6,188 nt of DNA from an uncultured Eubacteriales bacterium (GCA_900547295.1 URGK01000096.1:1-6188), one strand, 5' to 3'. Counted from the stretch's first letter, positions 1 through 5,975 are shown. Translations and numbers: made by a program. Notes: generated by a model not told the origin, from the sequence alone.

Positions 1-192
1 TTATTATCGTATGCGGACTTATGGGAAGCATTATGACTCTTATCGAAAGAGCCGGTGGCGCCTCTTTGCGTTCTTATCCCTATTTCAACATGGGCTGTAT
101 TTGCAGGCAGAATACTGGAATCGTCGGGCTGGGCGCCTGACGGCAAGGGCGTGCTGTATTTTATTAAACTCCTCCCCGCCTATTTTTTTTGA
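1..192 (+). pseudogene. NhaC-type Na+/H+ antiporter remnant, internally deleted and truncated
   Basis: Two pieces of an ion antiporter are seen in different frames. Positions 3-62 read as a membrane segment ending LIERAGGA, and 49-189 read APLCVLIPISTWAVFAGRILE through to LLPAYFF, then TGA at 190-192. In NhaC-type antiporters (inner membrane, Na+/H+ or related exchange) an ERSGGA-like segment lies several dozen residues before an APVxVLIPISTW-like helix. Here the two meet at about 49-62, so the stretch between appears deleted and the frame is shifted. After the T8 run at 183-190 no frame continues with transporter-like hydrophobic sequence, and composition drops from about 62% GC (121-180) to 25% (181-240). 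The 5' part lies outside the window. Family recognition is from memory of the motifs. A join of unrelated reads at the contig edge would look the same. Confidence 0.55.
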
Positions 193-227
193 ACAGCGGT
201 GTATTGCGAATAAATGTAATATCAAAG

Positions 228-243
228 TTTATCATATGATAAA
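228..243. promoter_or_regulatory. 16-bp perfect palindrome, candidate operator
   Basis: TTTATCATATGATAAA is its own reverse complement. It lies 149 nt before the first GTPase start. The TGATAA half resembles half-sites of the Fur/Zur family, but the two halves are in the opposite order to the classical 7-1-7 box, so assignment to a metal regulator is speculative. It could also be a chance AT-rich palindrome. Confidence 0.35.
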
Positions 244-347
244 TAGCCTTTCCGAAAAGAATTATACAATATATGAGAGAGGCAGAATGTTGTATCCACA
301 ACAAAGAACAAAATTAATCCCGCAGCCTATTTGTAAATTTCCGAAAA

Positions 348-356
348 TGTGATAAT
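348..356 (+). promoter_or_regulatory. Extended -10 promoter element of the GTPase operon
   Basis: TGTGATAAT fits an extended -10 (TGn followed by a 5/6 match to TATAAT). The -35 region is poor: TTGTAA at 331-336 is only 14 nt upstream. Transcription would start near 363, giving a leader of about 29 nt. The overlapping TGATAAT at 350-356 equals a Fur-family half-site, which would place a metal-sensing repressor on the -10, but the second half-site is only 3 of 7. Confidence 0.45.
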
Positions 357-391
357 ATTTAAGTATAAGCTTTAGAAAGAGGTAATTACAA

Positions 392-1447
392 ATGATAAAA
401 ACAGATATATTTTCGGGATTTTTAGGCGCAGGCAAAACAACACTTATCAAAAAGCTTGCAGATGAGGCATACAAGGGAGAAAAGCTTGTAATAGTCGAAA
501 ACGAATTCGGAGAAATCGGTATAGACAAGGGCTTCCTTGAGGACTCGGGCATAGAGATAACAGAGATGAACTCAGGCTGCATATGCTGCACTCTTGTGGG
601 CGACTTCACGCAGGCCCTCAAAAAAGTGGCGCAGGAGCTTAAGCCTGACAGAATAATCATAGAGCCGTCGGGAGTAGGCAAGCTCAGCGATGTCAAAGAG
701 GCTGCGGAGCAGGTCGAGGAGATTGACATTGCAGCAGGAGTGACTGTGGTTGATGCCAAAAAATGCAGAATGTATATGAAGAACTTCGGCGAGTTCTTTA
801 ATAACCAGATAGAAAATGCAGATATTATTGTGCTTAGCCACACCAAGGGAATGGCAGAGGACAAGCTTAAAGAGGCTCTTCACCTGATAAGAGAGCACAA
901 TGACGAGGCCCAGATTATAACTACTGACTGGGACAGCATTTCCGGCAAACAGATTTTAGACGCTATGAATGAATGCAGTCATCACCATCACGACCATGAC
1001 TGCGAATGCGGCTGCCACGACCATGAACATGAACATCATCATCACCATGAGCACGAGGAACATCATCACGATGAGGAGTGCGGCTGTCACGAGCATCATC
1101 ACGACCATGACCATCATCATCACGACCACGATCATGACTGTGAATGCGGCTGCCACGACCACGAGCACCACCATCACGCAGATGAGGTGTTTACAAGCTG
1201 CGGCATTGAGACCATACACAAATTTGACGAGGAAGAAATCAGCGACATACTCGACCATATAGAAGAAACGGGAACAGTATTGAGAGCCAAGGGCATAGTT
1301 GAGGCAAAGGACGGAAGCTGGCTGCACTTTGACTATATTCCGGGCGAAAAAGACATCAGAACCGGCGGAGCGCAGCTTACAGGCAAGGCATGCGTAATAG
1401 GTACTGACCTTGATGAAGAAAAGATAAGGAAGATGTTCGTATGCTAG
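392..1447 (+). CDS. COG0523 (G3E/CobW family) GTPase with His/Cys-rich metal-binding insert
   Basis: A 351-aa P-loop GTPase of the kind that delivers or allocates metal ions (zinc, cobalt or nickel) in the cytoplasm. Visible motifs are Walker A GFLGAGKT (9-16), ENEFGE (36-41), the CXCC metal motif CICC (63-66), EPSG (91-94) and VVDA (119-122). The G4 position reads LSHTKG (148-153) instead of NKxD, so base selection is atypical. Residues 197-262 are a low-complexity segment with 34 His and 8 Cys, containing three CxCGCH-type modules, probably a metal reservoir. A CobW_C-type domain follows (about 270-351, with the VLRAKGIV core). ATG 392 is chosen because AAAGAGG sits 9 nt upstream and the P-loop begins at residue 9. 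The stop overlaps the next GTPase by 7 nt, implying translational coupling. The family is firm; the metal is inferred, with zinc most likely. CobW itself is unlikely as no cobalamin genes are present. Confidence 0.93.
   Translation: MIKTDIFSGFLGAGKTTLIKKLADEAYKGEKLVIVENEFGEIGIDKGFLEDSGIEITEMNSGCICCTLVGDFTQALKKVAQELKPDRIIIEPSGVGKLSDVKEAAEQVEEIDIAAGVTVVDAKKCRMYMKNFGEFFNNQIENADIIVLSHTKGMAEDKLKEALHLIREHNDEAQIITTDWDSISGKQILDAMNECSHHHHDHDCECGCHDHEHEHHHHHEHEEHHHDEECGCHEHHHDHDHHHHDHDHDCECGCHDHEHHHHADEVFTSCGIETIHKFDEEEISDILDHIEETGTVLRAKGIVEAKDGSWLHFDYIPGEKDIRTGGAQLTGKACVIGTDLDEEKIRKMFVC
980..1177 (+). repeat. His/Cys-rich coding repeat with internal duplication
   Basis: This segment encodes residues 197-262 of the first GTPase and is built from CAY (His), GAY/GAR and TGY codons. 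A near-identical DNA block starting at 995 recurs at 1133, an offset of 138 nt (46 codons); both encode HDCECGCHDHEH. A shorter related CGCHEH module lies between them (residues 230-235). The pattern suggests growth by in-frame duplication or slippage, which would let the number of metal ligands vary between strains. Confidence 0.8.
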
Positions 1448-2397
1448 AGAGAAAATGGAAAAGACAGGTGCCTGTATATCTGTTTACAGGCTTTCTTGAA
1501 TCAGGCAAGACCACATTTATGAATGAATCCATGGCAGAGCCGGAGTTTACGGCAGGTGAAAGAAACCTGTGCATACTCTGCGAGGAGGGCGAGGTAGAGC
1601 CCGATTTTACGGATAATACGGAGATAAGCATTGAATATATAGAAGATGAGGCTTCTGTTTCAAAGGAATATTTTCTGATGCTCAATGAGAAATACAAGCC
1701 GGAAAAAATCCTGATAGAATACAACGGCATGTGGAAGATGGAAGATCTTTATCTGACTATGCCTGACAACTGGATAATATGTCAGGAGATGACCTTTGTG
1801 GATTCAGGCAGCTTCACAGCATATAATATGAATATGCGAAACCTGGTTTACGACAAGCTCAAATACACCGATATGGTCATATTCAACCGCTTCGAAGAGG
1901 ACTATGATGTTATGGAGTTTCACAAGACCGTAAGAAACGCCAACAGAAACGCCCAGATAATATATGAGTCTCCGGCAGGCAAGATACAGGTTGATGAAAT
2001 CGAAGATCCGCTGCCGTTTGATGTTGAGGCGGACACCATTGAGCTGGAGGACAGAGATTATGCCTACTGGTATCAGGATATAATGGCGGAGCCTGACGTG
2101 TACAAGGGCAAGACCATGATTTTGTCCGCAATGGTGAAGTCCAAGGGCATAGAGGGCAAGGACAGATTTGTTGTAGGCAGACCTCTTATGACCTGCTGTG
2201 CGGAGGATATAGAGTTTGCAGGCATGCGCTGCATAGCAGAGTGTAATGATGAGATAGAGCACAACAAATGGGCAAGGATAGAGGGCACTGTGCATATTGC
2301 AGTAAACAAAAAAGAGGATCAGAGAGTACCGGTAATACATGTAAGTAAAATTGAATATACGGATATGCCTGACAATGTTCTGGCCACATTCTATTGA
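1441..2397 (+). CDS. CobW-like GTPase fused to a YcgQ/DUF1980-like C-terminal domain
   Basis: A 318-aa protein. Its N-terminal part is a divergent G3E P-loop domain: Walker A GFLESGKT (17-24), EYNG (93-96) in place of EPSG, VDSGSF (120-125), and NRFEED (149-154) at the G4 position. CXCC is absent; the only nearby cysteines are C44 and C47 (CILC). Residues from about 222 onward resemble the C-terminal half of the TIGR03943/YcgQ (DUF1980) family, with a VVGRPLMTCCAED motif (C252, C253), a WARIEGT strand and a PVIHV strand. YcgQ proteins are commonly encoded with a YcgR-type permease; no permease is seen here. AAGGAAG at 1426-1432 is 8 nt before ATG 1441, which lies inside the preceding gene. 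The likely role is as partner of the upstream GTPase in metal allocation. The fusion reading is from recognised motifs, and the biochemical role is inferred. Confidence 0.85.
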   Translation: MLERKWKRQVPVYLFTGFLESGKTTFMNESMAEPEFTAGERNLCILCEEGEVEPDFTDNTEISIEYIEDEASVSKEYFLMLNEKYKPEKILIEYNGMWKMEDLYLTMPDNWIICQEMTFVDSGSFTAYNMNMRNLVYDKLKYTDMVIFNRFEEDYDVMEFHKTVRNANRNAQIIYESPAGKIQVDEIEDPLPFDVEADTIELEDRDYAYWYQDIMAEPDVYKGKTMILSAMVKSKGIEGKDRFVVGRPLMTCCAEDIEFAGMRCIAECNDEIEHNKWARIEGTVHIAVNKKEDQRVPVIHVSKIEYTDMPDNVLATFY

Positions 2398-2406
2398 TTG
2401 AATAAG

Positions 2407-2435
2407 CGCAGTTTTGATGACTGCGTTTTTCTTTT
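2407..2435 (+). terminator. Rho-independent terminator of the GTPase operon
   Basis: CGCAGT (2407-2412) pairs perfectly with ACTGCG (2420-2425) across a 7-nt loop, followed by a TTTTTCTTTT tail. A-rich sequence before the stem can extend pairing into the T tail. It begins 10 nt after the second GTPase stop codon and separates this operon from the radical SAM gene. Confidence 0.85.
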
Positions 2436-2525
2436 ACAGGGACATATTTGCAGGAGTTTTGAATACAATTAATAAAAAAGCCGTAAAAAACTATGTGTTT
2501 TCCCCGAAATTGCGACATTGTCTTA

Positions 2526-2538
2526 AAATTGTCAATTT
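2526..2538. promoter_or_regulatory. 13-bp palindrome, candidate operator upstream of the radical SAM gene
   Basis: AAATTG-T-CAATTT is a perfect inverted repeat with one central base. A further AAATTG half-site is found at 2507-2512, and GACA-T-TGTC (2514-2522) lies between them. The palindrome covers the only -35-like sequence (TTGTCA, 2529-2534), the usual place for a repressor site. No specific regulator is recognised. Confidence 0.35.
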
Positions 2539-2557
2539 AAAAAGCAATATGTATGAA

Positions 2558-2563
2558 TATAAT
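2558..2563 (+). promoter_or_regulatory. -10 box of the radical SAM gene promoter
   Basis: A perfect TATAAT. The nearest -35-like hexamer, TTGTCA (2529-2534), is 23 nt upstream, longer than the usual 17. An overlapping TATGAA at 2552-2557 has exactly 17-nt spacing but only a 4/6 match. A leader of about 85-90 nt would precede the gene; I see no riboswitch or hairpin in it. Confidence 0.5.
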
Positions 2564-2656
2564 TAGAGTTAGAGAGGTAGTAATATTTTTAAGAGGTATG
2601 TTTTAAAAACAGAAGATATTTAACTATTATGTGGTAACAATGGGAGGAAGAACGAA

Positions 2657-4012
2657 ATGGGAATTAAACAGAGCTTAACAGAAGCAGGGCTTATGAAAGC
2701 CTACGACATACTGGCAAAAAATCCAAAAAAGAATTTACTCAGAGCGGCGCAGGTTGCCGAAAAGCTTGATATGGGCGGTTCATTCAAAGCGCAGCTTGGG
2801 GCTTTCAAGGAAATGGCGGCGCACCCTGAGAACAACTGGAACCGGCTTTTAACAGGACTGTTTGATGAGATTGATGAGGGAGTGCTCAAGGCAACCTACA
2901 GGAACTTTTTCCTCAACGGTTCACTTCTGAGCGGCAAAAAAGCAAAGGAAATGAGAGAAAAATACAACTGCAATATTCCTTGGGCAATACTGCTTGACCC
3001 GACATCAGCCTGTAATCTGCACTGTACCGGCTGCTGGGCTGCGCAGTACGGCAACAAGCTGAATCTGTCCTTTGAGGATCTTGACAGCATCATAACTCAG
3101 GGCAAGGAAATGGGCGTATATGTGTATCTTTATTCCGGCGGAGAGCCGCTTGTGCGCAAGGACGATATAATTAAGCTGTGTGAGAAGCACCCTGACTGCC
3201 AGTTCACATGCTTTACCAACGGCACGCTGATAGATGAAAAATTTGCAGACGATATGCTGAGAGTTAAAAACTTCATTCCTGCGATAAGCGTTGAGGGCTT
3301 TGAAGAGGATACGGATTTCAGAAGAGGCGACGGTACTTTTGGCAAGGTTGAAGAGGCTATGAGGATACTCAAGTCAAAGAGGCTTCCGTTTGGAATTTCC
3401 TGCTGCTACACCAGCAAGAACTACAAGACAATAGGCTCGGAAGAATACTATGATCAGATGATTGCGTGGGGAGCAAAATTCTGCTGGTTCTTCACCTATA
3501 TGCCTGTCGGCATTGATGCGGTGCCTGAGCTTATGGTTACAGACGAACAGAGGGAATATATGTATCACAAGGTAAGAGAATTCAGAAAAACAAAACCTCT
3601 GTTTACAATAGATTTCTGGAATGACGGCGAATATGTCAAGGGCTGTATTGCGGGAGGACGTTCGTACTTCCATATTAATGCCAACGGAGATATAGAACCT
3701 TGTGCATTCATACATTATTCTGATTCAAATATCAGAGAAAAAACTTTGCTTGAAGCATTGCAGTCACCGCTGTTTATGTGTTATCATAAAGAGCAGCCGT
3801 TCTGTCAGAATTATCTGAGACCTTGTCCGCTGCTGGACAATCAGCATGCGCTTGAGAATATGGTTAAGGAATCAGGAGCGCATTCTACAGATCTGGCGCA
3901 CCCGGAGGACGTTTCGGATCTTACTGCCAAATGTATCCCTGTTGCAGACAAGTGGGAGCAGACGGCAAACAGAATTTGGGCGGAGGACCATCCGGGAGAG
4001 CCTCTCAAATAG
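2657..4012 (+). CDS. Radical SAM protein with SPASM-like C-terminal Cys cluster, substrate unknown
   Basis: A 451-aa iron-sulfur enzyme. The radical SAM motif CX3CX2C is at C119, C123 and C126 (CNLHCTGC), followed by W127 and by the SAM-contacting SGGEP (160-164). About 110 residues of mostly helical, charged sequence precede the core, ending NIPWAILLDPTSAC. The C-terminal part has C330, an NANGDIEPC strand ending at C349 (matching the SPASM pattern CX9-15GX4C), and then C375, C383 and C390, so extra [4Fe-4S] clusters are likely. SPASM proteins mostly modify peptides or proteins, but this N-terminally extended group has no substrate that I can name. ATG 2657 is supported by GGGAGG (2642-2647), 9 nt upstream. 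Spacing of 87 nt with no terminator suggests transcription may run into the small gene that follows. The enzyme class is firm; function is open. Confidence 0.9.
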   Translation: MGIKQSLTEAGLMKAYDILAKNPKKNLLRAAQVAEKLDMGGSFKAQLGAFKEMAAHPENNWNRLLTGLFDEIDEGVLKATYRNFFLNGSLLSGKKAKEMREKYNCNIPWAILLDPTSACNLHCTGCWAAQYGNKLNLSFEDLDSIITQGKEMGVYVYLYSGGEPLVRKDDIIKLCEKHPDCQFTCFTNGTLIDEKFADDMLRVKNFIPAISVEGFEEDTDFRRGDGTFGKVEEAMRILKSKRLPFGISCCYTSKNYKTIGSEEYYDQMIAWGAKFCWFFTYMPVGIDAVPELMVTDEQREYMYHKVREFRKTKPLFTIDFWNDGEYVKGCIAGGRSYFHINANGDIEPCAFIHYSDSNIREKTLLEALQSPLFMCYHKEQPFCQNYLRPCPLLDNQHALENMVKESGAHSTDLAHPEDVSDLTAKCIPVADKWEQTANRIWAEDHPGEPLK

Positions 4013-4099
4013 AGTAACATTACAAGCTTAGTATATTAGCAAGTACAAAATCAGGGAAATAGTAAACGGTTAGAATCTTACTATAAAGGGGAGTTTTGT

Positions 4100-4327
4100 A
4101 TGAGTAATGTAAAAATGCTTAGCCTGACACAAATGGAATACAAGGGATTTCAGGGAGATATCAATTATGACCTTGCAACCAACACCTATTCCGGTAAAGT
4201 GACAAACAGGCAGACGTACTATTCCATCGAATATCTGGCAAAAACAATCCACAGTCTGAGAGAGGCATTTGCAAGAGCTGTGGACGAATATCTGGAGAGT
4301 TACAGACTGGCTTTTTCAGAGGCATAG
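4100..4327 (+). CDS. Small HicB-like protein lacking a DNA-binding domain and a HicA partner
   Basis: A 75-aa soluble protein. The order YKGFQGDINYD, TYSGKVTNRQTYYSIEY and LREAFARAVDEYLESY fits the HicB antitoxin fold (beta strands followed by the FxxAVDxYLE helix). HicB antitoxins normally pair with a HicA RNase toxin and carry a C-terminal ribbon-helix-helix or helix-turn-helix segment. Here the protein ends eight residues after that helix, and no HicA is found on either side. GGGGAG (4088-4093) lies 6 nt before the ATG. It may be co-transcribed with the upstream radical SAM gene, since no terminator separates them and one follows it. It could be an orphan HicB-type protein with another partner. 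The fold call is moderate; a function cannot be given. Confidence 0.65.
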   Translation: MSNVKMLSLTQMEYKGFQGDINYDLATNTYSGKVTNRQTYYSIEYLAKTIHSLREAFARAVDEYLESYRLAFSEA

Positions 4328-4342
4328 TAGGAATAGCGGACT

Positions 4343-4387
4343 AAACTGCTCAGGAGCATATTGTGTGGCTTCTGAAGCAGTTTTTTT
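4343..4387 (+). terminator. Strong Rho-independent terminator after the HicB-like gene
   Basis: AAACTGCTCAGGAGC (4343-4357) pairs with GCTTCTG (4368-4374) and AGCAGTTT (4376-4383): 15 base pairs with one G-U pair, one bulged A (4375) and a 10-nt loop. A run of seven T follows (4381-4387). It begins 15 nt after the stop codon and isolates the upstream unit from the DNA repair gene. Confidence 0.9.
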
Positions 4388-4400
4388 GATTTTTCGGATG

Positions 4401-4409
4401 TGATATAAT
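4401..4409 (+). promoter_or_regulatory. Extended -10 promoter of the alkylation repair gene
   Basis: TGATATAAT combines a TGn extension with a perfect TATAAT. The expected -35 position falls in the T-run of the preceding terminator and has no TTGACA-like sequence, so the extended -10 should carry recognition. Predicted start near 4416, leaving a leader of about 25 nt with AAAAGGGG (4425-4432) as ribosome binding site. Confidence 0.65.
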
Positions 4410-4440
4410 TGTTTCAGACAAATGAAAAGGGGCAATAAAT

Positions 4441-5112
4441 ATGATAACAGACAGACTATTTGAATTGCAGGATACAGGCTACAGAGATTTTCAAAGCCGC
4501 CTTATGCCTGACGTTCCAAAGGAAAAGGTTATAGGAGTAAGAACTCCTGCGCTCAGGAAGCTGGCAAAGGAGCTTGCAGGCACAGAGGAAGCCGCCGCCT
4601 TTATATTGCAGCTTCCGCATAAATACTATGAAGAGGACAACCTCCATACTTTCCTCATATGCGAGATGAAAGATTATGACGACTGTATGGCTGAGGTTGA
4701 GCGGTTTCTTCCGTATATAGACAACTGGGCGACCTGCGACTGCTTTACGCCTAAGGTATTTAAGAAACACAGAGCGGAAGTGTATGAGAAGATAAAGCAG
4801 TGGCTGGGTTCTGCTGAAACTTATACGGTTCGTTTTGGGATAGTAACCCTTATGGATTATCTCAAAACTGATTTTGAGAAGCAGATGCTTTCACTTGTGG
4901 CAGATATACGGTCGGAGGAATACTATATAAATATGGCGACAGCGTGGTATTTCAGTATGGCGCTTGTATGGCAGTATAATGCGGCGCTGCCTTATCTGAC
5001 GGAAGAAAGACTGGATAAATGGACACACAATAAATCAATACAAAAGGCAACAGAAAGCAGGCAGATTGACGATAAAACAAAGGAATATCTGCGGACACTG
5101 AAAAGGAGATGA
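4441..5112 (+). CDS. AlkD-type DNA alkylation repair protein (HEAT-like DNA glycosylase family)
   Basis: A 223-aa all-helical protein of the DNA_alkylation_repair family, whose members excise bulky or positively charged alkylated purines without flipping the base. Conserved features are GVRTPALRKLAKEL (32-45), the YIDNWATCD block with W96 and D100, R131 (TVRFG) and W169 (ATAWYFS). These correspond in order and spacing to W109, D113, R148 and W187 of Bacillus cereus AlkD, so the catalytic cleft appears intact, unlike the inactive AlkD2-type paralogues. Length is normal. ATG 4441 follows AAAAGGGG by 8 nt. Its last codons form the ribosome binding site of the next gene, 7 nt downstream, so both are probably on one transcript. 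The family is firm; the residue mapping comes from remembered AlkD numbering. Confidence 0.9.
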   Translation: MITDRLFELQDTGYRDFQSRLMPDVPKEKVIGVRTPALRKLAKELAGTEEAAAFILQLPHKYYEEDNLHTFLICEMKDYDDCMAEVERFLPYIDNWATCDCFTPKVFKKHRAEVYEKIKQWLGSAETYTVRFGIVTLMDYLKTDFEKQMLSLVADIRSEEYYINMATAWYFSMALVWQYNAALPYLTEERLDKWTHNKSIQKATESRQIDDKTKEYLRTLKRR

Positions 5113-5119
5113 GCGGTTT

Positions 5120-5965
5120 ATGAAATGGATTATTGGCATACTGATAGTATTGTTTGCAGCATACTGGACTGCTGCATATTTTCTGTTCAGGTATGCCTGC
5201 GTCAGAAAAAAACGACCTGATGAGGCTCACCCGGCAGAGGCGTATCCTGCTCTCAAAAAATATGAGGAGCAGGTGCTTTCGGGAATCGCGTGGTTTAAAT
5301 CAAAGGAGCCGGAGGTAATATCTCTGCTTTCCTATGACGGACTTAAGCTCACCGCCTGCTATGTCGAGCATCCGGAGCCAAAGGGAACCATAATTTTAAT
5401 GCATGGCTACGGCTCCCTTTACAGTCTTGACTTTGGCTGTGTATATGAATACTACTATAATCTGGGCTATTCGCTGCTGGCAGTAAACCAGAGAGCTCAC
5501 GGCGACAGCGAGGGCAGATATATATACTTTGGAACAAGAGAAAGATACGACTGTCAGAAATGGGCGCAGTACATTGCATCAAGAATACCATCGGAGCAGC
5601 CGATATTTCTTGACGGACTTTCAATGGGAACAACGACTGTGCTGATGGCGTCGGGGCTTGAGCTTCCGTCCAACGTGAAAGGTATAATTGCAGACTGCGG
5701 GTTTACTTCTCCATGGGAGGAATTCTGCGAGGTGTTAAAAAGGGCAAAGGTGCCTGCAAGACCGCTGCTTGACAGTGTAAATCTGTGGGCAAAGATTTGC
5801 ATAGGCTTTGATTTCAGAGAATATTCTACCCTTGAGGCTATGAAAATAAACAAATTGCCGATACTGTTTGTTCACGGTGAAGCAGACCGCTTCGTACCGC
5901 CAAGATTTACCTATGAAAACTATAAGGCTTGCAGAGCCGAGAAATATCTGGTGACAGTGCCGGAA
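5120..5965 (+). CDS. Membrane-anchored alpha/beta hydrolase, 3' end replaced at a chimeric junction
   Basis: About 282 residues belong to a serine hydrolase of the YqkD/dienelactone-hydrolase-like kind. Residues 3-24 form one hydrophobic helix followed by RYACVRKKR, a membrane anchor with the catalytic domain probably facing the cytoplasm. HGYGS (95-99) supplies the oxyanion region, GLSMG (166-170) the nucleophile S168, and HGEADRFVP (252-260) the acid D256. The catalytic His normally follows some 25-30 residues later in a VPxAxH-type motif, but the frame departs into permease sequence right after KYLVTVP (275-281). The true C-terminus is therefore missing. ATG 5120 has AAGGAG (5103-5108) 11 nt upstream, inside the end of the AlkD-like gene, indicating an operon. 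The substrate is unknown; an esterase or peptidase is possible. Confidence 0.85.
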
Positions 5966-5975
5966 GATTACGCCG
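5957..5975 (+). other. Chimeric junction between hydrolase and ABC permease sequence
   Basis: The hydrolase pattern is clear to about 5962 and the permease pattern from about 5966-5972. GC content by hand count is 22/60 at 5821-5880 but 43/60 at 6001-6060 and 42/60 at 6061-6120. Codons switch from ATA/AGA to ATC/CGG/CGC. The frame happens to stay open. No insertion sequence, att-like repeat or integrase is present at the join, so assembly chimerism is the simplest reading. Confidence 0.8.

Larger units (their letters stand above)
193..391 (+). other. AT-rich intergenic control region upstream of the GTPase operon
   Basis: No convincing gene is present in these 199 bases. The stretch holds a 16-bp palindrome (228-243), possible weak -10-like sequences around 263-270, an extended -10 at 348-356 and the ribosome binding site AAAGAGG at 376-382. 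An open frame crosses it (11-352, frame 2) but its translation is not membrane-like or domain-like, and its first part overlaps the antiporter remnant in a third frame. Confidence 0.6.

Noticed and set aside
228..243. Canonical Zur or Fur box
   Set aside because: The half-sites are in the reverse order to the classical box and no 7-1-7 match exists. It is kept only as an unassigned palindrome.
11..352. Open frame of 113 codons on the + strand
   Set aside because: Its first 60 codons overlap the antiporter remnant in another frame, the rest is AT-rich intergenic sequence, there is no ribosome binding site, and the translation has no domain-like pattern.
262..864. 200-codon open frame on the minus strand opposite the first GTPase
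   Set aside because: It lies mostly antisense to a well-supported gene, runs into the intergenic region, and shows Ser/Leu-rich shadow composition with no recognisable motif.
956..1327. Met/Val-rich minus-strand frame and Thr/Ile/Met-rich + strand frame through the His-rich segment
   Set aside because: Both are shadows of the CAY/GAY/GAR codon repeats of the GTPase insert. The hydrophobic minus-strand translation mimics a membrane protein only because CAT/CAC reads as ATG/GTG in reverse.
392..2397. Cobalamin (CobW) or urease/hydrogenase maturation role for the GTPases
   Set aside because: No cobalamin, urease or hydrogenase genes are present. CobW is only the superfamily name; general metal allocation fits the His-rich insert and DUF1980 fusion better.
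2629..2637. Three-codon upstream frame (ATG TGG TAA) in the radical SAM leader
   Set aside because: It has no ribosome binding site of its own and such minimal frames arise by chance.
2564..2656. Riboswitch or attenuator in the radical SAM leader
   Set aside because: The roughly 90-nt leader is AT-rich with no stable hairpin, no terminator-like stem and no known aptamer motif that I can recognise.
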